A program made the position numbers and the translations under genes. A DNA stretch of 64,000 bases from Amaranthus tricolor (lineage: Eukaryota; Streptophyta; Magnoliopsida; Caryophyllales; Amaranthaceae). The stretch covers positions 15,185,415-15,249,414 of the forward strand of contig NC_080052.1 in assembly GCF_026212465.1 (NCBI RefSeq), read 5' to 3'. Shown here piece after piece: positions 23,522-34,040 of the stretch (within the stretch, counting starts at the first letter, position 1; each line of letters starts with the position of its first letter). The notes beneath the pieces were generated by a model, which was given only the letters and a program-made list of their open reading frames with translations, did no database searches and was not told the origin of the DNA.

Positions 23522-25336
23522 ATGTTGAAGATGAACGAGCGCATGGAAGAGGGGTACTCCACACAAAGGCCACCCATGTTCGATGGGAAATTCTATACTT
23601 ACTGGAAAAATAGAATGGAAATCTTCATAAAGGCCGAAAATTATCAAGTTTGGAGAGTCATTGAAATTGGAGACTTTGAGGTGACGACCATCAACTCCAA
23701 TAATGAAGTAATTCCAAAGCCAATCACTGAATATGAAAAGGAAGATTTCTAAAAGATGGAGATGAACGCTCTTGCTATCAAGTTACTTCACTGTGGGCTT
23801 GGTCCAAATGAGCACAATCGAATTATGGGTTGCAAAACCGCTAAGCAGATTTGGGACCTGCTCGAAGTTACCCATGAAGGTACTAGTGAAGTAAAGAGAT
23901 CCAAGATTGATTTGCTAATGTCCAAATATGAAAGATTCGTAATGGAACCTAGGGAAAACATTCAAGAAATGTTCACTAGGTTCACAAATATTACGAATGA
24001 GTTAGTCTCTCTTGGTAGAATCATTCCCGTTGATGAACAAGTTAGAAAAGTGCTTAGGAGTCTTCCTCAAGACGAACGCTGGAGAGCAAAGGTAACAGCC
24101 ATCCAGGAGTCCAAAGATTTCACCAAGTTTAATTTGGAAGAGCTGGCTGGTTCTCTCATGACCCATGAATTGCATTTGGGAACAGCTGACAGTTCCCGAA
24201 ACAAAGGACTGGCTCTAGCAGCTGATGATAGCGATGAATCAGAAACTGGTGAAGAGGAAGCAGCACTGTTGGCTCGAAAATTCAAAAAATTCTTCAGGAA
24301 CAGAAGGTATGGTAATCAAAGGAATAACAAAGAGAAGGGAACACCGAACTTGAAGACAAATTTTGAATGCCACAAGTGTGGGAGCACTGAACACTTCATC
24401 AAGAATTGCCCTCAATGGAAAAATGAGAAGGGCAAGGGAAAAGCAAAAGAAGTTGGAAGACAATATAAGAAGGGTAATTTCAAAACAGATTTTAGAAAAG
24501 CAATGGTAGCAGCTTGGGGAGATACGGAAAGCGAGGCTGAGACAGAAGCTCCAGTGGAGGAGGAAACAGCAAACCTATGCCTCATGGCATCTCATGAAGA
24601 ATCCAAAGAAAAAGAGGTAATGCTTTCTGTTCCATCTCCTAAACGACTGACCAACATGAGTAAAAATAATTTAATCAAATTACTTTTAGAGACACAAGAA
24701 AAGCTAGACGAAAAAACAGCTAAGTGTCTCCAAATTGAGAAAGATCTTAACTTAAGTGAAGATCATATCTCATATCTAAACTCCTTTAGAATCGATGTGC
24801 AAAGTAGATTTTTTGATTTGCTAGATAAGAATATCATTTTGAAAGAGCAGTTGGAGAAATTAAAACAGGAATATATCACTCTTAATATTGAATTAAATCA
24901 AAGCAAATTGTTAAGATCAAAATCGGTTGAAAATGATAAAACCTCTCACGTGGTTAGCACTGAATTTCAAAAATTGAAATCAAAATTAGAATCCTACGAA
25001 ATTGAAAATGAAAATTTGAAAAATAAAATAAACTTAAGAGGAAAAGGGAAAATCAATGAAATTCCCAAATGGATTCTAAATGCTAAAACCAAAAGTAAAG
25101 AAGGTCTAGGCTATATAAGGAATGATAAAAAGAAAAAGTTCTATGTAGATCTCCCTAGTAGCAAAATATGTTCCTTCTGTGGTAAAAGTGGACACCTAAA
25201 ACATCAATGTATAAAGAGGGAACAGCATGTCAAAGCAAATAAAAATTATGTCGAACGTACATGGATTAAGAAATGTGACTCAAATATTATCGACAAGGAA
25301 CCCAAGGATAAATGGGTTCCTGCACCTAACCACTAA
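23522..25336 (+). pseudogene. SIRE gag with one internal stop
   Basis: One frame runs from the ATG at 23522 to a TAA at 25334-25336, about 604 codons, broken only by a TAA at 23750-23752. Domains in order: a UBN2/copia gag capsid-like part (MFDGKFYTYWKNRMEIFI; KQIWDLLEVTHEGT), a CCHC zinc knuckle (CHKCGSTEHFIKNC, 24367-24408), a long Lys/Glu/Leu coiled coil (about 24650-25030) and a second CCHC knuckle (CSFCGKSGHLKHQC, about 25171-25212). Two knuckles and a long coiled coil suit the large gag of SIRE elements. The early stop leaves only 76 residues unless read through. Pol continues in the same frame. Confidence 0.88.
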
Positions 25337-28300
25337 TTTGCTTTGCAGGTTCAAGTGAGGGGGAACAACTCATGGTATCTCGACAGTGGGTGTTCCAAGC
25401 ATATGACAGGTGATAAATCTAAATTTCTCTCACTTGAAGCTTATGATGGGGGAACAGTAACCTTCGGTGACAACATGAAGGGTGAGATAATCGCCAAAGG
25501 AAAGGTTGGAAGGTCTAGTTCCCATGCCATTGATAATGTATTTTTAGTCGAGAATTTAAAACACAATTTGTTAAGTATTTCTCAATTTTGCGACAAAGGT
25601 AACTCTGTTAAGTTTACTTCTGAAAAATGCATAATTTCTAGGAACAGTACAGGAGACCCTGTGCTGGAGGGAATCAGAAAAGGGAACACCTATGTGGTGG
25701 ACCTGGACACTGTTCCCAGAAACAGTCTAACGTGTTTAAGTGTTATTGAAGAAGACCCACTTCTTTGGCACAAGCGTCTAGATCATGCCAGTTATTCATT
25801 GATTAACACATTAAGATCAAAAGACCTAGTAAGAGGATTACCTGCAATAAAATTCCTTAAAAATGAAGTTTGTGATCCTTGTGCTAAAGGGAAACAAGTG
25901 CGGTCATCCTTTAAATTAAAGAACGTTGTGACTACCACTAGACCATTAGAATTAATTCATATGGATTTATGTGGACCAATGAGAACACAAAGCCGTAGTG
26001 GCAAAAAGTATGTGTTTGTTGTTGTTGATGATTATAGTAGATTCATGTGGACCTTATTTTTAGCAAGCAAAGATGAAGCTTTTGATGAGTTTGTTTCCTT
26101 TGCTAATAAAACACAAAAATCTACCAATAATCAAATTGTTCACATTAGGTCTGATCATGGGAAAGAATTTGAAAATTCAAACTTTATGAATTATTGCAAT
26201 GAACATGGCATAAATCACAATTTTTCCGCACCTAGAACACCACAACAAAATGGTGTGGTAGAAAGGAAAAATAGGACTTTAGAAGAAATGGCAAGGACCA
26301 TGTTGATTGCTAGCGGTCTACCTAGGAATTTTTGGGCAGAAGCCGTTAACACTGCATGCTATATATTGAATCGTGTACTAATTAGACCAATCACTTCAAA
26401 GACACCCTATGAATTACTTAAGGGTGTTAAACCAAATATTTCCTACTTTCGTGTGTTTGGATGCAAATGTTTTGTACATGTAAATGGAAAACGAAATTTG
26501 GGTAAATTTGATGAAAGAAGTGATGAGGCAGTGTTTCTTGGTTATTCATCACAAAGCAAAGCTTACAGAATATATAATAAGAGAACAATGTGTGTAGAAG
26601 AGTGTACACATAATCTTTGATGAAACTAACTTTTCAACAAGTGAACAGGAATCAAGTAATATTAAAATAGGTCTTGCAAATTTGGAAGATGAAGATGAAG
26701 GAATAAAAGTGCAAGATCGAGGAACAGCAAGCGAACAGTCGATACAAGAAGAGGCAGTAGAAAATGACCAAATCCAGGAACTGCCAGCACAACAGGACCA
26801 GCAGACTGTTCCCAATCCAGCTGTTCCCACAGATGAACAAAATGATCCAGTAGCTGAACAGAATATCAATCAAGTTACTGAACAAGAACATGCTACTGTT
26901 CCTTCAAGAGAATTTGTGCCTAAACCTTGGAAGTATCAAAGATATCATCCTCTTGATTCAATTGTAAGTGATATAAATAAGGGAACACAAACTAGATCTC
27001 AATTGAGAAACTTTTGTGCACACTTTGCGTTCCTATCATCACTTGAACCTAAAAATCACGAGGAAGCTTTAAAGGATTCCGATTGGATAGTTGCCATGCA
27101 AGATGAACTAAATGAGTTTAAGAGAAATAAAGTGTGGCACTTGGAACCCAAACCGAAAAACAAGAAAGTTATTGGTTTGAAATGGGTATTTCAGAACAAG
27201 CTTGATGAGCATGGAATAATTGTTAGAAATAAAACTAGACTCGTGGTTAAAGGTTACAATCAACAAGAAGGTATTGATTACACTGAGACTTTTGCTCCAG
27301 TAGCAAGGTTAGAGGCTATCCGAATCTTAATTTCTTTTGCTGCATTTATGAATTTTAAATTATATCAAATGGATGTGAAATGTGCTTTTTTGAATGGTTA
27401 TCTTGATGAAGAAGTTTTTGTGGAACAACCCCCAGGTTTTGAGAATACCTCTAGTCCTAATCATGTCTACAAGCTTGACAAAGCCCTATATGGCTTGAAG
27501 CAAGCTCCTAGGCAATGGTACGAAAGACTTTCAAAGTTTTTGATTCAAAATAACTTTGTAAGAGGAAAAATCGACAAAACCTTGTTCTTTAAGAATAAAG
27601 GTTCTCATATTTTGGTTGTTCAAATTTATGTTGATGATATCATTTTTGGTGCTACTAATGATCTGTTATGTAAAGAATTTGCTAACCTTATGGGTACAGA
27701 ATTTGAAATGAGCATGATGGGAGAATTAAATTTCTTTCTTGGTTTGCAAATTAAACAAACTGAAAATGGTATTTTTATTCATCAACAAAAATACATTAAA
27801 GAACTTCTTAAGAAATATGGACTAAACAACTCTAAAACCAACCACACACCTATGGCTACCAATGTTAGACTAGATGAAGACCTAAATGGGAACAACGTAG
27901 ATCAAACCATGTATAGAGGCATGATAGGTTCTTTATTGTATCTAACTGCAAGTAGACCTGATATTTCTTTTAGTGTTGGTTTATGTGCTAGATTTCAATC
28001 AAGTCCTAAAGAATCACATCTCACGGCAGTAAAGAGAATTTTGAGATATCTGAAGGGAACAGACGACTTGTCCCTATTTTATCCTAAAAGTGATGTTTAT
28101 GATTTAAAAGGTTTTAGTGATGCAGATTATGCAGGTGATCTTGTTAATAGAAAAAGTACATCAGGTATGGTACAATATCTTGGCTCATGTTTAGTTTCAT
28201 GGAGTTCCAAGAAACAAAACACAGTTGCATTATCCACTGCCGAAGCTGAATACGTAGCAGCAGCAGCTTGCTGTTCCCAAATGCTCTGGATAAAACAGCA

Positions 28301-28571
28301 ACTTAGAGATTTTGGTATTAAAGTTGAATGCATTCCTATTTATTGTGACAATACCAGTGCCATATGTATATCCAAAGATCCAGTGCATCATTCACGTGCT
28401 AAACATATACACATTAGACATCATTTTCTAAAGGATAACGTAGAACACAAAAATATTGTATTGAAGCATGTTAACACAAATGAACAAGTTGCAGATATTC
28501 TGACCAAACCCCTTCCTAGGGAACAATATGAAAAGATGAGATTGGAACTTGGTATGATCAAGCTCCACTAA
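25337..28571 (+). pseudogene. SIRE pol (one frameshift)
   Basis: The frame is in phase with gag across the TAA at 25334. Domains: protease WYLDSGCSKHMTG (Asp codon 25382); integrase HHCC (HKRLDHAS to CDPCAKGKQ, about 25764-25890) and core (HMDLCGP; RSDHGKEFEN; VVERKNRTLEE; about 25958-26290); RT ([38 protein letters not shown] at 27627-27638); RNase H ([27 protein letters not shown]). A two-base loss (or +1 shift) at about 26600 puts a TGA at 26618-26620 in frame. The downstream part is open to the TAA at 28569. Integrase before RT defines copia. All catalytic residues seen are present. Confidence 0.9.
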
Positions 28572-29041
28572 AGTTAGTTGCATATATTTCCCATTGAAGC
28601 ATCATGAAAATGAAGAGGTCAGGAATCAATCTCAATATCTTGATTGAAAATCAATTATTGCATGGATCAAGTAAACACGTAATAAAGTTTGTACTATGAA
28701 TGTTTTTATGTTTGCATGTTGTTAATTCAATCAGACCAAAGCAATGTGTTCATCATTTTCTTCATAATATTTCATAAAATCATAATTAATTTTCTTTATT
28801 TCTTATTCTATATTTTATTCATATTTAACATTTTTATACGGCCAAACCGTCTGAGAACTTTTGGGAAAACGGTTCTTCTTCACTCAAGTAATGCAAAGCA
28901 ATAAAGAGATGGGACTTGGAGGAGTAACCGTCACTTCAATAATTTAAAAACCCCTGCTTCACGTCACCTTCCCAAACCTTCTCTCAATCTCTCACTCAAG
29001 AACCGTCCTTCTTCCTCTCAAAAAACCTTCAAAATTCAAAA
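28572..29041 (+). other. Spacer between pol and the third ORF
   Basis: About 470 bp, AT-rich then pyrimidine-rich (28960-29030), ending in CTTCAAAATTCAAAA before the ATG at 29042. How the third ORF is expressed (splicing, internal promoter, re-initiation) cannot be read from the sequence. Confidence 0.6.
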
Positions 29042-30709
29042 ATGAAAACCCCCAAATCCTCTAAATCAGGCAAGAAAACTCCGAAATCCTGTATGCCCGA
29101 TCAACCAAAACCACTAAGGGTAGTACTTCCACCTCCATTACTGCAGGACGCACCACCGACACCAACTGAAACTACACAAGAATCACCGAAACACTCCACT
29201 GAACCCACCAGTACCAAAAGAAAAATGTCAACAGGTGGTTCATCTTCTAGAGTAGTTAAGCGATCGAAGCATGTTGATCCAAACAGCGCAGAAGAAGTCT
29301 CAAAGGAGATGACTGTAGGGTTCGGGTTGGACAAATATTGGTATGATTCTACGAACTTTCCTAGATTGCATGAGATTTTACAGTATCAAGAATGGGAATT
29401 GTTAATGTCAAATTTCAGTTGCAATTCGATTTTTCCAAACCTAATGAGAGAATTTATTGTAAATTTCTCTAATGATGGCGGTATGTGTACTAGTGTTGTT
29501 AAAACTGTTAAAATTAAATTTAACAGCGCTTTATTAGGGGAATGGTTTAATGTTCCCAATGTTGGTTTCGATACATATCATATTGGGTCAAAGATTGCAT
29601 TTTCTGGCATTAATGAACGAACAATTTTAAAATTTTTAGGAATTGATCAAAAGGGGAAGATCAGTCACAATGTTCTGTCCCCTATGCATAAATTGTTGTA
29701 CAATGTTGCTCGCAGATTTATCTTACCACGAAACTCAAAACGTAGTCAAGTGAGTTTGCGTGATGCCACCTTGATTTACTGCATGGAAAAACATATTAAA
29801 ATAAATTTTCCTTCGTTGATGATCTCTCATTTATCAGACTGCATTGAAAAGAAAAGTTTTATTGGTTATGGAGGGTTGTTAACATGGATTTTTAGGAAGT
29901 TTGAGGTCCCATTGGAAGGGTTGGAGTTCCCAATGGGTCCCAATATGAAAATTGGTGCTAAATGTTTACAAAATTTGCATTTGAAATTGAATGATGAGGG
30001 AGTCTTGATGCATGAAGGGGTTGTTGAAGTAGAATCTGATGAGGAAGATATTGAAAAAGAAGAAGAAAAATTGAGAGAGAGAGATCAGGAAGAAAAAGTG
30101 GAAAAGGAGCAAGAGCCTGTTCCCACTGACCATATTGAAACAGAAGAAAAAGGGGAACAGGATGGAGAACCCAGTAAGGGGGTAGCAGAACAGGAGGGAG
30201 CCTTAGGAGAAGAGGCTCATCACAATCTTTATGATGATACAAGTGATGAAGAGATTGTGATAGCTTTGAGGAAAAAGGCTAAGTCAATACAAAGGAAGAG
30301 TAGGAGGTTGGCCTCGAAACGCAAGGCTACTTTGGTTGATGAAACACCATCTGACACCATCCCTAAGCCAACATCTGATGAACCTACCTCTCCCAAGCCA
30401 GCCAGTTCACCACCACATCAAATTCCATCACCACCACCATCACCTATCCCATGTACACCACCACCATAATCACACACTTCACCCAATATTGGCTGTACTA
30501 ACTTTGACTCTGTTCCTGCAGTTTCCTTACATACCATCCTCTCCAAGCTCCTTGATCTACAGTCTCAATTCATTGCATTTCAGGATGAAACTCGTGTCTC
30601 GCTTGCTTCTATTGTGGATCAGCTAAACCAAATGGAACAACGCCTTGGTGCCAAGCTGGACACAGTGGAGGTGCAGACTGAGTACATTGATGAAGAGACT
30701 GACCGTTGA
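29042..30709 (+). pseudogene. SIRE third, envelope-like ORF (one internal stop)
   Basis: ATG at 29042 opens MKTPKSSKSGKKTPKS, a basic, Pro-rich start. The middle (about 29300-29990) is a globular block (FGLDKYWYDSTNFPRLHE; FIVNFSND; SALLGEWFNVPNVGF; ILKFLGIDQKGK) that resembles the plant-transposon domain found in envelope-like ORFs of SIRE elements. An acidic Glu-rich linker (30010-30260) and a Pro-rich segment follow. A TAA at 30467-30469 interrupts it, but the same frame stays open to a TGA at 30707-30709 and there encodes a coiled coil (LSKLLDLQSQF; VSLASIVDQLNQMEQRL). No signal peptide is seen. The function is unknown, and calling it an envelope is convention, not evidence. Confidence 0.78.
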
Positions 30710-31625
30710 TCCCTCTGCTCAAAAATTTAATGATTTGTTGGCTGTATCACTTCTCAAAGAATTTTATTTTTTATTTTGTTTGCCTTGTACCATCTGGGGT
30801 ACATGGTTGTTGTAACTTTGAACAATTGCTACTTTTCTTTGTTTTTATTTTCATGGTCTGAAACAATTAACTCTATGCAGGTTTAATCATTGTTCATAGC
30901 ACTTGCTTTTATTATTGTTGTTTGTTGTTTTCATCACTAACAAATCTATATGCTTTGTGCTGAGATTTGATAACTTCCAATTCTTTTTGATTGATGACAA
31001 AAGGGGGAAGATTATGCACAAACTTAACAGGAGCAGTGAATACACAGTTACAAATCTTGGTTGATTTATATTGATTCTTATGAATGTTGTGTTTTGCTGT
31101 GTACTGTTGTGTTTATATTTTGTTACTTGGTTACTGTGAATTATGAATTTGATATTGTTCTCAAGATGATCTTTCTGTTGATATCAGATGATCTTTCTGT
31201 TGATATCTTTCTGTTGATATTATTTAACAATGTGTGTTTTATGTTTTTCTTGTGTTTTATATTTGTTTTGTTTAATTAGTTATGTTTATTATTATTATTA
31301 GGTTTATTATAGTTCTATTATGTTAGCTTATATTATGTTAGTTTTATTATATTAGGTTATTATGTTATGTTAGTCTTTATCTATTTTAGTTTAACTTAGT
31401 TTATTTCATTTAGGTTTTAAGTTAATTAATTTTAAAAACTTTTGATATTTGATATTTTAGAGTAAACTGTTTGTTTATGAATGCTTGGTAAATAATATTC
31501 TAACAAGTTGATTTGCTAAGTTAATGAGAGTTACTTTAATCTCTAGTATGCTCTATGAATTTTGATTTACTCTATTTTTACTTAAGTTTGTTTATAAAGT
31601 TTGCCATCATCAAAAAGGGGGAATT
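30710..31625 (+). other. 3' untranslated region with two polypurine tracts
   Basis: Non-coding. An internal purine tract (ACAAAAGGGGGAAG, 30998-31010) precedes the functional one by about 610 bp. An AGATGATCTTTCTGTTGATATC unit is tandemly duplicated with a partial third copy at about 31164-31219. Both tracts or their right flanks are also present in the copy at 1-451. Confidence 0.75.
31612..31623 (+). promoter_or_regulatory. Polypurine tract
   Basis: AAAAAGGGGGAA, two bases before the 3' LTR start, would prime plus-strand DNA synthesis. Confidence 0.9.
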
Positions 31626-32885
31626 TGTTGGCCTCTTAAGGTTTTGATGATGACTTTACTTGTAAATAAACAAACATATTTTTAGAGATTGTTTTGTAGG
31701 TATATATCCGATTTAATGTGAATCGTTGATGAAGCCTATGACTTGATTCGTGGAAGAAGTACATGTCTCAAATATCCAAGAAGTTGGGAAATTGCTCTGG
31801 AAAACAGTCTGTTGTTCCTAGAGTTGAAGTTCTGACGAATGTTGTAGATGGAGACAGTGTTCTGTTCCTCACGATACAGGTCCGAAGAAGACATTGACTG
31901 GAAGTTACGAAAATTATATTTTCTGTTTTTAGTTAATGTAAAAGGTTAAAATTTAATTAGTTGCTTAATTAAATTTATTTATTAATTGGCAAAATAATTT
32001 TAATTCGCCTAAAAACATGGAGAAAATCAATTCCTTGTTTATCTCCTATGAACTCGGAATTCAAGAGACTTGTTCTCTACTTTGAATTGGTCTCCTATAA
32101 AATAGGATCTTCCTTAACCCATGATGTTTTAACCGTGCATGTGTACAGCAGTTACATTCCACTCCTACCTTTAACTAACTTTCCGTTTTCTTTGGAAGTA
32201 AGTTAGTTATGGAGAACGTGGGATGTGTGCAGCTCCTGGAGAACATGGGCTGAGTGCACTGCTTGCTGTTCCCCTTTAAAAGAGGGAACTTACGGTTCAG
32301 ATGGGTATGCATGAATCGAGAGTGTCCATCTAAGGGAGAATTTATTTGAGAAAAATATTCTAAGTTTTTAATGTCAATTAATTCATAATATTTTTTTAAT
32401 GCAACTATTTCATTTTGATCTTTATGAATTGGCCTTGTAAAGGGTAATTGAGTGTTATTGTTGTAATTAGACTTGTGGGAAGTCTAAGGGTAGTAGAAGA
32501 GAGAATCGTGAGAAGAGAAAGAGAAGGAGAGAATAGAAGAGAAGAGAATTAGGCCTAAGTAGAGAAGCTTTGAGAAAAGCACTTAGAGAATTAAGAAGCT
32601 TCAAGTGAAGCGAATTATTGTTATGTGTAATTGTAATTGATTGCCTTAACATAGTGAGAATTTTGAAATCCCGGGGGGTCGTGGTTTTTCCTTCTTATTA
32701 GGCCAAGAAGGTTTCCACGTAAAAATCCTTGTCTCCTTTATTATTTTTTCTTTTCGTTTTTAAGTTTAAGTTTTGTTCTTTACTTAATATAATTCCGCAA
32801 AAAGTTGAGCAAAAAATCTTAAACCTACTACACAACAATTCACCCCCCCTCTTGTTGCATTCGATCATCCATTAGTATTTCTACA
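31626..32885 (+). mobile_element. 3' LTR of the SIRE-type element
   Basis: 1260 bp, aligned to 22190-23452 with substitutions at three places (AAACC/AAGCC, ATAAAC/ATGAAC, TGCCAA/TGTCAA) and one-base length changes in T, G and C runs. Ends GTATTTCTACA, then TTCAC. Confidence 0.95.
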
Positions 32886-32890
32886 TTCAC
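32886..32890 (+). repeat. Target-site duplication, right copy (TTCAC)
   Basis: Perfect match to 22185-22189. Old copia RT resumes in phase directly after it. Confidence 0.95.
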
Positions 32891-33776
32891 CATTAAAAAT
32901 TTAGGGCAATTACGGTTCTTCCTAGGTATTGAGGTGACTTATGTTCCTGATGGTATTATTATGTCTCAACACAAGCTCACTCAAGAGCTCTTATATGATA
33001 GTGGTTTCTCCAACTTCAAAACTGTGGTGACTCCTTTACCTCTCAATCTCAAACTGCAAAAAGGCAACTTCCCACCATTTTCCACGCCTCAACTGTACCG
33101 TAGTCTTGTTGGCAAACTCAACTTCCTCACTCATACTCGTGCCGATCTTACCTATACTATTCAGACACTGAGCCAATACATGCAATCTCCTACTGAAGAT
33201 CATTTTCAGGCTCTCCAGCACACTCTCAATTATGTCTATAGTACTGTCGGCCAAGGCATTCTGCTTCGTGCTTCTGACCACTTATCATTATAAGCTTTTT
33301 CTGATTCGGACTGGGGTTCCTGCATTGATACCCGTCGTTCCGTTACTGGTTATTTGCTTTTATTTGGACAATCTACCATTAGCTGGAAATCGAAGAAGCA
33401 GACTATTGTCTCAAAACCATCATCTAAGGCCGAGTATTGTGCAATGGCTTCTGCAGTCTCTGAAATAGCTTGGACAGTCCGTCTCCTTGAAGATTTAGGT
33501 GTGACCAATCTCAAGCCCGTCACTCTCCATTGTGACAATGAATCCGCTCTGAGTATTGCCCACAATGCCGTGCTCCATGATCGCACCAAACATATAGAGA
33601 TAGACTACCATTTCACGCGTGAGAAGGTCATGGAAGGTCTCCTCCAACTGACATATTTGCCTACTTCCAATCAGCTGGCTGATGTCTTTACAAAAATAAT
33701 TCATTCCTCACAGTTTCAGCATCTTCTTTTCCAAGCTTGGAATGTATTCTCCAACCCAAGCTTGAAGGGGGGTTGA
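32891..33776 (+). pseudogene. Old copia pol, 3' part (RT C-terminus and RNase H)
   Basis: The sequence continues the RT begun before 22190: LRFFLGIEV, then LYRSLVGKLNFLTHTRADL, then RNase H FSDSDWGSC, VSKPSSKAEYCAMA, HCDNESALSIAH and HIEIDYHFTREKV. A TAA at 33291-33293 breaks the RNase H entry. The product ends NPSLKGG with its stop inside the 3' LTR. A purine tract (GAAGGGGGG, 33764-33772) precedes the LTR. Confidence 0.88.
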
Positions 33777-34040
33777 TATATTAGGTTTTATTGTTACTGT
33801 ATTGTAAAGAAAAACCTTTATCATGCTTTGTCCTTTTAGTCTTTTGTCATTTAGTATTCTTTCATCCTCTTATTGTATATAAGGATAGTACTGTATAGTT
33901 GTAAAGTAAGATGCAATAACAAACCCAAAACAGAATGATTCTTTTCTTTTTCCTAAACCCTTCGTTTCTCTCTCTTATTGCATTCTTCTTGCTTAAACTT
34001 TTGTGAAGCTCGAACACTACAATAATGGCGATCTCTAACA
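33774..34040 (+). mobile_element. 3' LTR of the old copia element
   Basis: TGATATATTAGG to ATCTCTAACA, paired with 18252-18523. Differences include a shorter TA run and a 3-bp shorter CT stretch. Confidence 0.88.

Larger units (their letters stand above)
22190..32885 (+). mobile_element. Young SIRE/Maximus-type copia element with a third ORF
   Basis: 10,696 bp with LTRs of 1263 and 1260 bp, a perfect initiator-Met PBS, gag, pol, an envelope-like ORF, a polypurine tract and a TTCAC target duplication. Long LTRs, a ~10-kb length and a large extra ORF after pol define the SIRE lineage of plant copia. The LTRs differ by three substitutions and three single-base homopolymer indels. Despite its youth the copy has a stop in gag, a frameshift in pol and a stop in the third ORF, so it probably moved in trans or decayed soon after insertion. 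Confidence 0.93.
18252..34040 (+). mobile_element. Old Ty1/copia element split by a younger insertion
   Basis: Direct LTRs of 272 and ~267 bp flank a copia gag-pol whose RT is interrupted at 22190 by the SIRE-type element and resumes at 32891. Removing the insert and one TTCAC copy leaves the RT phase continuous. The two LTRs differ at about ten positions plus indels (roughly 4%), so this copy is much older than its insert. No clear target duplication flanks it (CTTGT versus TACAT). Multiple stops and frameshifts mean it is dead. Confidence 0.9.

Noticed and set aside
29101..29334. Minus-strand frame inside the SIRE third ORF (also 29958-30242)
   Set aside because: Shadow frames. The plus-strand ORF is longer, has a start in context and matches the element layout.
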